DNA of 64,000 nucleotides, from NCBI GenBank assembly GCA_015232355.1, contig JADFZW010000001.1, forward strand, positions 1 through 64,000. The letters are read 5' to 3'. Below the pieces are notes generated by a model. The model did not search any database, was not told the DNA's origin, and saw only the letters and a list, made by a program, of their open reading frames with translations. This stretch comes from Oligoflexia bacterium. GTDB taxonomy: Bacteria; Bdellovibrionota; Bacteriovoracia; Bacteriovoracales; Bacteriovoracaceae. Positions 33,595 to 43,330 of this stretch are shown here, piece after piece; position 1 is the first letter of the stretch, and every line of letters begins with the position of its first letter. The translations under genes were made by a program, and so were the position numbers.

Positions 33595-33904
33595 AGATAG
33601 ATTTCTCCTTCTTTTAGTAAAAAATGTAAAATGTAAAATGTAAATTATTAAACTCTAATCTAACATGATTCATTTTTAACTTTAGATATTTTAGATATTT
33701 TTAAAAACAAAAAAGATTACGTTATTTTATTTTAAAATATAATTAGAATAATTTTAGTTGTTTAGAGATATAAAATTTCTTTAAGTAGTTACATTTGACT
33801 TATTTACGGTTGCTATAGGTCACCATAAGCAAACGGCAATTATTTTAGGCACCAAATTTTACAGCAAATTTTACAGCAAATAATTTTTAAATAAGACCAT
33901 AGTA
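33595..33904. other. Intergenic spacer with short tandem repeat
   Basis: AT-rich spacer. A 7-base AAAATGT unit is repeated three times at about 33619-33641, just upstream of the secreted coiled-coil gene. No gene or structure is supported. Confidence 0.6.
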
Positions 33905-34321
33905 TCAATCACCAATAATCTTAATCAAAACTCTCTTCTTTCTCTTTCCATCAAACTCATAATAAAAAATATGTTCCCATGGGCCTAAGTGAAATTTTCC
34001 CTCTGTTATGGCCACAACTACCTCTCGTCCCATAATTTGTCTCTTAATGTGCGCATCCGCATTGTCTTCATATCCATTGTGCTGATAATGTGAAACTGGT
34101 TCATGAGGTGCCAAGCGCTCTAAAAACTTTTCATAATCATTATGTAATCCAGATTCATTGTCATTAATAAATACGGATGCAGTGATATGCATGGCATTTA
34201 CGAGGCACAAACCCTCTTTAATTCCACTGATTTTCAATGCATTCTCAACTTCTTGATGAATAGAAACAATCTTTCTTCTAACAGGAACTTCCAACCATAA
34301 TTCTTTGGTAAATGATTTCAT
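33905..34321 (-). CDS. yjbQ: YjbQ/UPF0047 family protein
   Basis: The 138-residue protein matches the YjbQ family throughout: [20 protein letters not shown], then [19 protein letters not shown] and [18 protein letters not shown], with the conserved His residues of its metal site. Family members have weak thiamin-phosphate synthase activity in vitro and are widespread housekeeping proteins. The length is normal. GGAGATT precedes the ATG, and upstream lies an imperfect ATCTTCAAATT tandem repeat (34358-34402). Confidence 0.93.
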   Translation of the reverse strand: MKSFTKELWLEVPVRRKIVSIHQEVENALKISGIKEGLCLVNAMHITASVFINDNESGLHNDYEKFLERLAPHEPVSHYQHNGYEDNADAHIKRQIMGREVVVAITEGKFHLGPWEHIFYYEFDGKRKKRVLIKIIGD

Positions 34322-34471
34322 AATTAATCTCCATTTAAATATAGAATATCTGAAATATCTTCAAATTATCTTATCTTCAAATTATCTTCAAATTATCTTC
34401 AAGTTTATTAATTTATTCCGATAGTATTATTACATTCACACTAATATATCGCCAACATGATTAGGAGTAAT

Positions 34472-35932
34472 ATGAAAATAATTATTATTGCTATTTTATA
34501 TTTGTTAACATTTAACCAATCTTTTGCACTTTCTTATCCTCTTTGCGATAAAATTGATCTTGGAAAAATCTCAGAAAAAAGTATTTCTGAGTCGGAAGAG
34601 GAATATTTTTCTATTCTTGTAAATGATATGGTCTTGTCTAGACTACGTGACTTTCCTAGTGGATATAATTGGTCAAAATGCTGTAAATCTTCATTTAAAA
34701 ATTTGTTGTTAATATCACCAACTAAATCATCAGAGAACATTGAAGATAAAAATAAAGCATTATGTAGTAGTGATCTTCAAAAAAGTATGTCTCTTAATAT
34801 GAGAAATATTTTAGTTTCCTTGAATCAAAAATACTCTAAAGAGTGTCCACCAATACCAATAAAGTATCAATGGTTTGTTCAAAAATTTTGTTATTTTGAT
34901 AAAAAGAGTGATCTGATTTTATTAAAAAAAATTTTATACGATTTTAATGACAAAGATTTTAATTCTTTAGTAACGGAAAAAAATTTCAAATCCAAATTAC
35001 AGACACAGACAAAGGAAGTTGATTTAATTCCAAAATTTTGCAAGTATCTTCAGTTAAAAAGCAATCAAATAATTCTTGTTGGTTCGGGAGGAATTAAAAG
35101 TGTATTCTTGAGAGAAAATGAAAGTGGACAATTGCTTGCATTTGCGAAGATGAAACAAAATGGAAAAAATGATAGCACTTACGAAAAGGAAAGATATACT
35201 TGTTACCTCTTTAATAAAATTACAGAGGAGATTAAATTATTAAAAGAAAAAGGAGAAGATATTGGATTAATGTTTGTTCTATCTTTTAGAGATCTAATAA
35301 TTAAGGATGAATTTGATGGCGAGAATAAAAATTATTTTGAATGTGAAATGGAATATTATTCCAAAGGCGACTTGGCCAATGCTAAAATTAAGAATGAAAA
35401 ATTGCAAAAACGTTACATACAAAATTTGCTTACTGGTCTTTATGCTCTTCATAGAAATAACATCGTTCATAGAGATATCAAGCCAGATAATATCTTTTTA
35501 ACCCGAAAGAAAGCAGTAATAGGAGATTATGGCCTAGCTTTTCAAGATTCACCAAATCTTAATCCTATAATTAGGAAGAGAAAAGGAGAGGGAACTCCAG
35601 ACTATATTGCTCCAGAATACTGGCAATACATGAATGCGAAAGGAACAGATGATGGTTTTCCTTTCGAACTAGAAAAAACCAGCGATGTTTGGGCCTTGGG
35701 TGCATCCATCTTTCAGATGATTGATGGTAATACCTTAGTAGAAGCAGCATTCGATGGAAAAATAGTTTCCATGATGATGATTAAAAAAGAGGATCAAATA
35801 AAAATTGATTCTGCTATTGATAAACTCAAAACATCTAAAAAAAACAAAGATCTTTTAAAGAAGATGCTTAAAATTGATTCTAAAGAGAGAATTTCTATTA
35901 AAGAGAGTTATGATTTATGGGCAATAGACTAA
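34472..35932 (+). CDS. Exported eukaryote-like Ser/Thr protein kinase
   Basis: The second ATG (34472) is preferred because AGGAG lies seven bases before it. The protein then opens with a signal peptide (MKIIIIAILYLLTFNQSFALS). About 175 Cys-containing residues follow, then a complete kinase fold: glycine loop VGSGGIKSVF, the Lys of FAKMK, HRDIKPDNIF, GDYG in place of DFG, GTPDYIAPEYW and SDVWALGASIFQMIDG. The 486-residue protein has no second membrane segment, so the kinase should lie outside the cytoplasm, unlike PknB-type kinases whose catalytic domain is cytoplasmic. It may be a secreted effector or act in the periplasm. Confidence 0.85.
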   Translation: MKIIIIAILYLLTFNQSFALSYPLCDKIDLGKISEKSISESEEEYFSILVNDMVLSRLRDFPSGYNWSKCCKSSFKNLLLISPTKSSENIEDKNKALCSSDLQKSMSLNMRNILVSLNQKYSKECPPIPIKYQWFVQKFCYFDKKSDLILLKKILYDFNDKDFNSLVTEKNFKSKLQTQTKEVDLIPKFCKYLQLKSNQIILVGSGGIKSVFLRENESGQLLAFAKMKQNGKNDSTYEKERYTCYLFNKITEEIKLLKEKGEDIGLMFVLSFRDLIIKDEFDGENKNYFECEMEYYSKGDLANAKIKNEKLQKRYIQNLLTGLYALHRNNIVHRDIKPDNIFLTRKKAVIGDYGLAFQDSPNLNPIIRKRKGEGTPDYIAPEYWQYMNAKGTDDGFPFELEKTSDVWALGASIFQMIDGNTLVEAAFDGKIVSMMMIKKEDQIKIDSAIDKLKTSKKNKDLLKKMLKIDSKERISIKESYDLWAID

Positions 35933-36028
35933 ACAATATTTTTAGAAATTATAAATAAATTATTTTCTAATGTTATTTAAAATTAATATCTTAATAATTT
36001 CAGATCAATTCTTTATTAGGTGAGAATG

Positions 36029-36053
36029 CTAATCTATACTAAAATTAGATTAG
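36029..36053. promoter_or_regulatory. Inverted repeat upstream of the PilZ gene
   Basis: CTAATCTA and TAGATTAG form a perfect 8-base inverted repeat separated by nine bases, about 55 bases before the PilZ start. It could be an operator for the PilZ-protease operon or a weak terminator of the kinase gene. Confidence 0.4.
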
Positions 36054-36107
36054 TAAAGAACAACAGAAATCAAAAGAATAATTCACCTAAACAAAGGAAA
36101 ATTATTT

Positions 36108-36812
36108 ATGAACAATAAACCATACTTTAAAGCTCTCCATAAAGATGAAAAGAATGATTTATTGGAAATGTTGGCCAAGAGAAAATATAAAATCTCAATA
36201 TGGGAAAAGGGCACAAAGAAAATTGAGTACTTTAATGTTTTAAAGCTTAATGAGAAATCAACATTATTTGTTGACATGATTGAATCGAAAACAGAGTTAC
36301 TAAATAAAAATGTCTTAGCATGTTTTAACTTTGATAATACTCATTATTTTACTCAGTGTAAGCTTAGTTCTGAAGGAGCTTTAGGATCTTGTGATTACTA
36401 CATAAATGTTGAAGAAACTATCTTTAAGTGTGAAAAGAGAAATAGTTTTCGTATAGATACAGATAATAAGTATCCAATAAAATTTACAATCAATGATCGA
36501 GTCTACTCAGCATTAAATACTTCCGTAGGGGGAGTTGGTTTGATTATTGAAGGGAAAGATCAAGAATCTTTTAGTGAGGGACTTAAATTTGCAGATTGTA
36601 TTTTAGACTTAAATTCATCAGAATATAAAATATCTTCTTGCGAGGTAGTGCATATTACACCAATTCCATCAAAAAACACTGTACGTTTAGGAATTAAATT
36701 CTCAATGAATTCTATTGAAATGGAGAAGAAACTTTATCAACAAATAAATAGAGATTTTATCAATATGAATAAAGAGGGAATTCGTTCAAACAAGAGAGTT
36801 CTTTCTTTTTAA
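36108..36812 (+). CDS. PilZ-domain protein (c-di-GMP receptor)
   Basis: The 234-residue protein has an N-terminal part without a known domain and a C-terminal PilZ domain. The PilZ domain includes the c-di-GMP-binding RxxxR motif (KRNSFRID) and NTSVGGVGL, matching (D/N)xSxxG. It should bind cyclic di-GMP in the cytoplasm and pass the signal to a partner. GGAAAATT precedes the ATG. The papain-like protease gene begins 15 bases after its stop, so one transcript probably carries both. Confidence 0.88.
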   Translation: MNNKPYFKALHKDEKNDLLEMLAKRKYKISIWEKGTKKIEYFNVLKLNEKSTLFVDMIESKTELLNKNVLACFNFDNTHYFTQCKLSSEGALGSCDYYINVEETIFKCEKRNSFRIDTDNKYPIKFTINDRVYSALNTSVGGVGLIIEGKDQESFSEGLKFADCILDLNSSEYKISSCEVVHITPIPSKNTVRLGIKFSMNSIEMEKKLYQQINRDFINMNKEGIRSNKRVLSF

Positions 36813-36827
36813 GAGAGGTAATTCATT

Positions 36828-38834
36828 TTGGCAAGCATGTATTTTTTAATTATCCTAATATATACACAAAGCTTATTTGCTTCAAATGATTTGATGAACA
36901 AGACTACGACTACAACCAAGACCACGACCAAGACCACAGCTCCAACATATCATTGCAAAGAAGATATTTTAAAACTTAAAGATAGCTATAAAACAACATC
37001 GATTTCATCAGAAGATAAAAAAATACTCACAAAGGCATTAGATAATATTTACATTACATGTATTAACGAAACCGTTGAGAAGTTTTTTAAAAATATAAAA
37101 AGCAGTAGTGAAAAAGAAATCATAAGTAATAAAATCAAAGAAAAAAATTTAAAACTCCAAGAAAAGTTTATAAAGGATAAATTAAATAATGCTCAACAAA
37201 GAGGAGTATTTGTGAAATCATCTATAGATGATTTTTTAATGGGAAATAATTGGAATCCGCGAGAAATCATTAATGAAATCATTAATGAAGGAGATACAGA
37301 GAAAAATAATAATAAAAAAACTATCCTAGGTGTTATCTCCGAAATCTATGATGTTTTAAATGTATGTAATCTCAATAATGGAAATTTTCAAATAGATGAA
37401 AAAGGTAATGGAATTTGTCGTCTTTGGGAAAATGAAAAAAAAATCGCTCTTAATCATCTCATGCTGCCTGTATATAAATTTTGTAGTAAATATCAAGGGA
37501 CTTTTCTTATAGAAAGCAATTCATGTCTTCTCAAAAATGGGACAATAATTCCATCTGTGTTAATCGATACTGTTGATATCACATCTCCTTTTATTAAAAA
37601 AATGACAAGTGGTTTAGATCTAGATATAGCTTTTTTAAGTGATAAAAATTTAAGCTTAAAACAAAAAGATAAACACATAAACAAACAATCAAAAAATATT
37701 TTAAATTATGTTGAATTAGAAAAAAAACTCAAAGGAGAAGGAGAAACCTCTCTTACTAAAGAAGAATGTTTAGGTGTAACTGGCAAATCAAATGGAATAG
37801 ATCACGCTAAACATTTTAGTAAAACTAGAGATCAAGGGTCTTTGGGCACATGTTGGGCATTTGCAGGAACTGCTTTAATGGAAGAGTACTTATGTTTAAA
37901 AATGCCTGAATATTGTGGAAAAGAGCTTTCAGTTGTTGATTTTTCCAGAGGTCATAGTTCAGGGATAGTTACAGATGGTGGAAGTGAAAGTAGTGTTTTT
38001 TCATTTCATAGAGAAAAAGAAAATGGGATTTGCTTAGAAAAAGATGCCCCATATGTACCACAATGTGATTTTATGGAACTTGGAGCTGTATCTAAATTTT
38101 TTGCAGGTTTCTTATCAACAGAAGAATGTTTGAGAAAAAAATTAATTGCATTTTACAAAGAACATCAAAAAGAAGTTAATGATATTCAGAGGAAAATCTT
38201 ACTATGTAATGAAAATGCTCTTTCTAAATCTGATAAGATTATAATTCTTAATGAAGAAATTGATCAATTAACAAATTATACTTTCAAAGCACTAAATAAA
38301 TTAGTAGGAGGAAACAATTTTAAATTTAATATTGAGGCAATTAAAAATGCCATCAAGAGTGGAGCAAGTACAAATGAATTTATTCAAAAACTTTTTATTC
38401 CACCTAGTTGTGTAAAAAATAGAATTGATGAATTTAAAGATGTTCAATTTTTTACAAGCACTGTGGAAGAGATTCCAAAAATCTCTATATTTTCTATGAT
38501 ACAAACTGTTTTAGCATCTGGAAGGAGTGTATCCATTAGTGTCTGTGCAAAATACTTTTCAACGCCATTTTCAAGGGCCAAACCGCTAACTGAAATTCCA
38601 CAATTTTTAAATCAAGATAATAAAGAAGAGTGTGGAAATCATGCTGTTGTAATTCAAGGATTGCAATGGGATTCAAAAAACAAAAAATGTAATTTTATCA
38701 TTAGAAATTCTTGGGGAAAATTAGAAAATTATCTTTCAAGAAACTATAGGGACTCCTTATCAGGAAATACTAGTGTAGAAAGAGTTTTAAAATCAATGTA
38801 TGAATTCACATCTATTTTTCCATCAGAAAAGTAA
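36828..38834 (+). CDS. Secreted papain-like (C1A) cysteine protease
   Basis: This protein of 668 residues has a short signal peptide (MYFLIILIYTQSLFAS) and then an in-frame Thr/Lys repeat (TTTTTKTTTKTT). About 270 helical residues that may act as a propeptide follow, and then a C1A domain. The active site is Cys342 in RDQGSLGTCWAFAG, His605 in CGNHAVVIQG and Asn627 in RNSWGK. The first possible start is a TTG at 36828, nine bases after GAGAGG; an ATG lies nine bases on. About 100 extra residues are inserted between Cys and His compared with papain. Its coupling to a PilZ gene hints at c-di-GMP-linked expression. Confidence 0.88.
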   Translation: MASMYFLIILIYTQSLFASNDLMNKTTTTTKTTTKTTAPTYHCKEDILKLKDSYKTTSISSEDKKILTKALDNIYITCINETVEKFFKNIKSSSEKEIISNKIKEKNLKLQEKFIKDKLNNAQQRGVFVKSSIDDFLMGNNWNPREIINEIINEGDTEKNNNKKTILGVISEIYDVLNVCNLNNGNFQIDEKGNGICRLWENEKKIALNHLMLPVYKFCSKYQGTFLIESNSCLLKNGTIIPSVLIDTVDITSPFIKKMTSGLDLDIAFLSDKNLSLKQKDKHINKQSKNILNYVELEKKLKGEGETSLTKEECLGVTGKSNGIDHAKHFSKTRDQGSLGTCWAFAGTALMEEYLCLKMPEYCGKELSVVDFSRGHSSGIVTDGGSESSVFSFHREKENGICLEKDAPYVPQCDFMELGAVSKFFAGFLSTEECLRKKLIAFYKEHQKEVNDIQRKILLCNENALSKSDKIIILNEEIDQLTNYTFKALNKLVGGNNFKFNIEAIKNAIKSGASTNEFIQKLFIPPSCVKNRIDEFKDVQFFTSTVEEIPKISIFSMIQTVLASGRSVSISVCAKYFSTPFSRAKPLTEIPQFLNQDNKEECGNHAVVIQGLQWDSKNKKCNFIIRNSWGKLENYLSRNYRDSLSGNTSVERVLKSMYEFTSIFPSEK

Positions 38835-38846
38835 AATGTTTAAAAT

Positions 38847-39389
38847 CTATTTGCGATCAAAGAAGGGATTTTTAGAAGTAGCACTTAAAGGAATAGCATA
38901 GGCAACTTTAACCTCTTCGCCTAGTAGATTCATATCGATTATTGCTTGTCCTACAGTATACATAATTCGATTATCCACTCGATGATCCATGGCCACGCTT
39001 ACTGCTGAACCAATAGCAATTCCTAAATCGCCTGTATTGAAAACACAAGGGACATTAGTAAAGGCATTTTTCTTCTCGCAATTTTCAAAACCACACATGC
39101 CACATTTACGAAGACCGAGGGGATGAACTTTAGTTCCCAGTAGTAACATAACTGAAGCAGATAAGATATTTTCAGCATCTCGAGCAAAAGTATCAATCTC
39201 ATATTTCTCACTTAACATTTTTAAGTGTTTAGAGATCTCTTCAACCTTTTCTCCCTCTACCAGAGCTAATACCAAATTATCAATCCCTTTTGCTTTGGGA
39301 GCAGTTCGTGCAGCTATTAACATTTTGTAAGCAATTTCTTTAAGGGCAGCTTTACGAATGAATTCCTCTTTTACTACATGGGTATTCAT
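38847..39389 (-). CDS. DUF2148 ferredoxin-domain protein
   Basis: The 180-residue protein matches the DUF2148 family: AARTAPKAKGIDNL at the N-terminus, KCGMCGFENCEKK as an Fe-S-type Cys cluster, then CVFNTGDLGIAIGSAVSVA and DNRIMYTVGQA. These proteins are common in anaerobes and probably bind an iron-sulfur cluster; their reaction is unknown. It follows argB on the same strand after 23 bases with its own AGGAGGAAA site. Confidence 0.88.
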   Translation of the reverse strand: MNTHVVKEEFIRKAALKEIAYKMLIAARTAPKAKGIDNLVLALVEGEKVEEISKHLKMLSEKYEIDTFARDAENILSASVMLLLGTKVHPLGLRKCGMCGFENCEKKNAFTNVPCVFNTGDLGIAIGSAVSVAMDHRVDNRIMYTVGQAIIDMNLLGEEVKVAYAIPLSATSKNPFFDRK

Positions 39390-39412
39390 ATTTTATTTTC
39401 CTCCTTATCTAA

Positions 39413-40225
39413 CTATCTAATTACCGCAGTTCCCATACTGCCAGGATGTTGAATCTCTTTAAGTAAAGAATCACTTTGTTGTAAACCCACAATGTGAAAA
39501 GAGTGCAACTGATCTTCTAATAAAGTAAAGCTCTCCTCTAGTTTTGGAATCATTCCTCCTTGAATTATTCCATCGGCAATCTTCTTTTTTGCATCAGACA
39601 TGGTGAGTGTGGTGAATTTAGAGTTTTTATCCTCTAAATTTTGATAGACTCCACCCACTTCAGTGATTAAAACAAATTTAGATGCTTTTAATTTTTTAGC
39701 AATTTGCACGGCCACGGTATCAGCATTGATATTTAAAATTTGACCTTCATTATCTGCTGATAGTGGACTAATTACAGGAATGAATTTACCTGCGAGAAGA
39801 TGATCAATAATTGAGGTATCAATACTTACGATATCACCTACGAAACCAAAATCGATAACTTCACCATTGCTACCGCTCACAGCTTTTGGAGGACGTTTTT
39901 TAGCATTTACAATATTTACTCCACTTGCACTAGCGGCCTGCAGACCGTGTGCTTTGAAAATGGCCAAGATATTTGAATTAATAATTCCCGGCAAAGTCAT
40001 CTTCATCACATCTAAAGTGTCAGCACAAGTAACTCTTCTTCCTCCTACCATCTTTGCTGTCAGACCTAGACGAGTAGATAGTTTAGTTGCTTGTGGACCA
40101 CCACCATGAATTAAAACAATATTTTCACCCTGCTGATATAATTTCTTAATAGAGTTAGCTAAATTATCTAGTTGCTCTCTTGATTCAACTATCTCGCCAC
40201 CAAATTTTATTACAGTTATGTTCAT
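39413..40225 (-). CDS. argB: Acetylglutamate kinase
   Basis: The enzyme phosphorylates N-acetylglutamate, the second step of arginine synthesis. The 270-residue protein shows the amino-acid-kinase fold: VIKFGGEIV, LIHGGGPQAT, NINADTVAVQIAKKL and GGMIPKLEESF. It has no long N-terminal helix, so it is the non-hexameric type. It is encoded between argC and the DUF2148 gene on one strand, with AGGAGAAAG before the ATG. Confidence 0.95.
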   Translation of the reverse strand: MNITVIKFGGEIVESREQLDNLANSIKKLYQQGENIVLIHGGGPQATKLSTRLGLTAKMVGGRRVTCADTLDVMKMTLPGIINSNILAIFKAHGLQAASASGVNIVNAKKRPPKAVSGSNGEVIDFGFVGDIVSIDTSIIDHLLAGKFIPVISPLSADNEGQILNINADTVAVQIAKKLKASKFVLITEVGGVYQNLEDKNSKFTTLTMSDAKKKIADGIIQGGMIPKLEESFTLLEDQLHSFHIVGLQQSDSLLKEIQHPGSMGTAVIR

Positions 40226-40264
40226 ATTATCTTTCTCCTATTATTAAATTTTTATTTAATGTTT

Positions 40265-41323
40265 TTACGGCCAAGAACCGAAATCATCAATTCCCATAGT
40301 CTCTTCAAAACCATACATAATATTCATATTCTGAATTGCCTGTCCGGCAGCACCCTTCACTAAATTATCAAAAGCAGAGATCACTGCAAAACTTTTGCTA
40401 CCGTTTCGTTCTTCTCTTAAGACCCAACCAATTTCTACAAAGTTGGTTCCTGCTATTGCAACTACTTCAGGTAAATTTTTCGTTCCAGTCAAGCGAACGA
40501 AAGGATGAGAACGAAAATAATCACGATACATTTGTTCAATATCTTTTTCGCTTATGTGTGCAGGTAAATCTAAAATAATATTTGTTAACATCCCTCTACT
40601 GAGAGGAGCAGAGATTGGAATGAAATCAAGAGAGACATTTTTAGCTCCGGCATCCAACAAAGTTTGTTCCATCTCTGGTTGATGTTGGTGTGATAGCGGC
40701 TTATAACTTTTGAGATTAAGACAACGTATAGGGTGATGTGTTCCCTCTGATGGTTTTACACCAGAGCCACTACTTCCGGTTGGGGCCACTAGACGTACTT
40801 TTTGATTATTAAGCAAACCATTTTTTGCTAGAGGAAGTAAACTTAAAGTTGTTCCTGTTGGAAAACATCCAGGATTAGCGATGTACTTTGCAGTTTTGAT
40901 TTTGTCTCTGTTTAGCTCTGGAAGTCCATAAACAAATTTTTCAACATTTTCTGGATGAGTATGTTTAGTCTCATAAAATTTTTCGTAAGAATTCATATCA
41001 CGCAAACGATGATCACCTGAAAAATCAATCATGCTTACTCCAAAAGGCATAAGCTCAGCAACTTTTTGGAATGTCACTTTATGTGGCATCGTTAAGAATA
41101 CTAAATCGCAATCTTTAACCACCTCAGCGGCCGGTAAATCTTGAAATACATAGGAGAGACGATCACCAAAATTTTTATGAACATCTCCAACCTTTTTACC
41201 AATGTTATCGATACTCGCAATTCGAAGTAATTCCACATGTGGATGAACTAATAATCTTTTGATTAGTTCTGCAGCAGCATAACCTGTACCACCCATAATA
41301 GAGACTTTAATTTTTTTTGTCAT
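40265..41323 (-). CDS. argC: N-acetyl-gamma-glutamyl-phosphate reductase
   Basis: The enzyme reduces the product of ArgB with NADPH. The 352-residue protein starts with the nucleotide-binding VSIMGGTGYAAAELIKRL and carries the active-site Cys in NPGCFPTGTTL and the HHPIRCLNLKSY and HQHQPEMEQ segments. It heads the argC-argB-DUF2148 operon. The other arginine genes are not in the window. It diverges from the FmdB-type gene at 41438. Confidence 0.95.
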   Translation of the reverse strand: MTKKIKVSIMGGTGYAAAELIKRLLVHPHVELLRIASIDNIGKKVGDVHKNFGDRLSYVFQDLPAAEVVKDCDLVFLTMPHKVTFQKVAELMPFGVSMIDFSGDHRLRDMNSYEKFYETKHTHPENVEKFVYGLPELNRDKIKTAKYIANPGCFPTGTTLSLLPLAKNGLLNNQKVRLVAPTGSSGSGVKPSEGTHHPIRCLNLKSYKPLSHQHQPEMEQTLLDAGAKNVSLDFIPISAPLSRGMLTNIILDLPAHISEKDIEQMYRDYFRSHPFVRLTGTKNLPEVVAIAGTNFVEIGWVLREERNGSKSFAVISAFDNLVKGAAGQAIQNMNIMYGFEETMGIDDFGSWP

Positions 41324-41437
41324 AGAACTTCCTCTCTTTATTTTATTTTTGTTTTGTAATATAAAGACTAACTAAATATCATATTTTTATTTTTAATTTT
41401 ATTTCATAAATTATGCAAAAAAAGAAGGAGTTGAATC

Positions 41438-41731
41438 ATGCCATTATATGATTTTCAATGCAAAAAGTGTAACAAGAGTTTTGAATTATCTTTAAGTTTA
41501 AGCGAACGCGAAGGGTCTTCTGAAAAAAAGAAATGTCCACACTGCTCATCAAAAGAGGTAAATCAATTAATGACTTTTAAAGGTGGATTATTAACAAAGG
41601 GTTCGAGTGAAAAAAGTGCGGATAACTCATGCGCAGAGTATGGTTGTCCATCATATGGTGCTGGAGGAATGGGAGGATGTCCTGGAGGTGGAATGTGCGG
41701 CATGGGTGGTGCTGGCGGTTTTGATGATTAA
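41438..41731 (+). CDS. FmdB-family zinc-ribbon protein
   Basis: The 97-residue protein has the CxxC..CxxC zinc ribbon of the FmdB family (YDFQCKKCNKSFE, then KKCPHCSSKEVNQL) and a Gly/Cys/Met-rich tail (GGMGGCPGGGMCGMGG) that may bind metal. The function of the family is not settled; regulatory and metal roles are proposed. AAGGAG precedes the ATG. Confidence 0.85.
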   Translation: MPLYDFQCKKCNKSFELSLSLSEREGSSEKKKCPHCSSKEVNQLMTFKGGLLTKGSSEKSADNSCAEYGCPSYGAGGMGGCPGGGMCGMGGAGGFDD

Positions 41732-41865
41732 TATCACTTTTATCTTTTATATTCCATCTGATAGACTTTTTTTCTTGTTAACGAAAATTCGTTGAACTAA
41801 AATTCCTTGAACTAAATTTTATATTTTAGATTTTAGTTTTTAGCTAACAACCATTGGAGAAAAGA

Positions 41866-43326
41866 ATGACAGCAAATCAACAGAAAAATCCAAAGGAGAA
41901 GGCAAAACCTTTTCTTTTTTCAGAGTTTTGCAAAGGATGTGGAAGATGTATTGAAGCTTGTCCAAAAAATTGTATTGTTATAGGACAGGATATAAATACC
42001 TTTACAGGATTAATTCCTATTAAAATTTCACTCGAAAATTGTATTGGTTGCTCTCTTTGTGTTAATGCTTGTCCCGAGCCATACGCATTAGCAATGAGCA
42101 CAGAAGAGATGCGAGAGAGAGAGGAGAGAGAGCAAAGTAAAAACAAAGGCGCTGGTGCTACTTTCTCTGATCCATCAGAGATGTTTGGACTTGATAAATC
42201 TCCACTACCAAAGGCAAAAAAAGCAATTGATGAAGAGATGAATCTACCTATTTCAGGTCCTCAAATATTAAAAGGTAATTATGCTTCAGCGATTGGAGCA
42301 ATATTATCTGGTTGTCGTCACTTCTATGGATATCCAATCACTCCATCTACAGAGGGAGCAGAGTTGATGGCGAAATTAATGCCTCAACTTGATGGTATCT
42401 TTTTTCAAGCAGTGAGTGAGGTGGCAACTGTTAATATTATGTATGGAACTGGAGGAGCTGGTCTTCCATCGATGACATTTACATCTTCACCTGGTTTTAG
42501 CTTAATGGTAGAGGGAATCTCCTATATGATTGGCTCTGAGATACCAGGTGTGTTTATAAATATTATGAGAGGTGGTCCAGGGCTTGGAAATATCGCTCCT
42601 GAACAATCAGATATAAAATTAGTTTGCAATGGACTTGGCCATGGTAACACTCATGCAGTAGTGTTAGCACCATCTACTCCACAAGAGATGTTAGATCTAA
42701 CTATGAAAGCGTTTGAACTTTCATTTAAATATAGAAATCCTGTGATTGTGGTTGCTGATGGATATTTAGGACAGATGACTGGAAAAGTAATTCTTCCTAA
42801 AAAATTAAAAAAACCTGCGATTCCAGAATGGGCAGTCTATGGAGATAAAGAACATCGTGCAAATTTAATGTGCTCAATATATCTAACAGAAAAAGATTTA
42901 GAAGATCATAATCATTATTTAGATAGAAAGTATGATGAGATAAAAAAGAATGAGCAGATGGCAGATCTATATAAGTGTGATGATGCTGAAGTTATAATTG
43001 TTGCTTGTAATACACCAGCACAAATGGCGAAGGGATCAGTAGCAGATCTTAGAAGTAAAGGAGTTAAAGCTGGATTATTTAGACCGATGACTCTTTGGCC
43101 ATTTCCTATTGATAAATTTAAAACAGTTCTTCCACGTGCTCGTCACATAGTAGTAGTGGAAGCAAATAGTAGTGGTCAGTTAGAAGATGAATTGAGACTT
43201 AACTTAAACAGATCTCAAGTTACTGTTCATCCACCAATTCATAATGTGAGAAGATGCGGAGGAATTTTACCTTCTCAACAAGAAATTACCGAAAAGATCC
43301 TCTCTCTAAAACTTAAGGAGGTGTAA
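41866..43326 (+). CDS. 2-oxoacid:ferredoxin oxidoreductase, fused ferredoxin and alpha subunit
   Basis: Starting at the ATG at 41866, which GGAGAAAAG precedes, the 486-residue protein opens with a two-cluster ferredoxin (CKGCGRCIEACPKNC and CIGCSLCVNACPEPY). It continues with the alpha subunit (YPITPSTEGAELM, EGISYMIGSEIPGVFINIM, GGPGLGNIAP) and its C-terminal transketolase-like domain. The alpha part looks closest to VorB, which acts on branched-chain 2-oxoacids, but 2-oxoglutarate remains possible. Electrons pass to ferredoxin. It is translated with the beta-gamma gene that follows after four bases. Confidence 0.88.
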   Translation: MTANQQKNPKEKAKPFLFSEFCKGCGRCIEACPKNCIVIGQDINTFTGLIPIKISLENCIGCSLCVNACPEPYALAMSTEEMREREEREQSKNKGAGATFSDPSEMFGLDKSPLPKAKKAIDEEMNLPISGPQILKGNYASAIGAILSGCRHFYGYPITPSTEGAELMAKLMPQLDGIFFQAVSEVATVNIMYGTGGAGLPSMTFTSSPGFSLMVEGISYMIGSEIPGVFINIMRGGPGLGNIAPEQSDIKLVCNGLGHGNTHAVVLAPSTPQEMLDLTMKAFELSFKYRNPVIVVADGYLGQMTGKVILPKKLKKPAIPEWAVYGDKEHRANLMCSIYLTEKDLEDHNHYLDRKYDEIKKNEQMADLYKCDDAEVIIVACNTPAQMAKGSVADLRSKGVKAGLFRPMTLWPFPIDKFKTVLPRARHIVVVEANSSGQLEDELRLNLNRSQVTVHPPIHNVRRCGGILPSQQEITEKILSLKLKEV

Positions 43327-43330
43327 TAAT

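Noticed and set aside
41607-41795. Second protein overlapping the FmdB-type gene
   Set aside because: It is an alternative frame of a Gly-rich coding tail without its own start signals.
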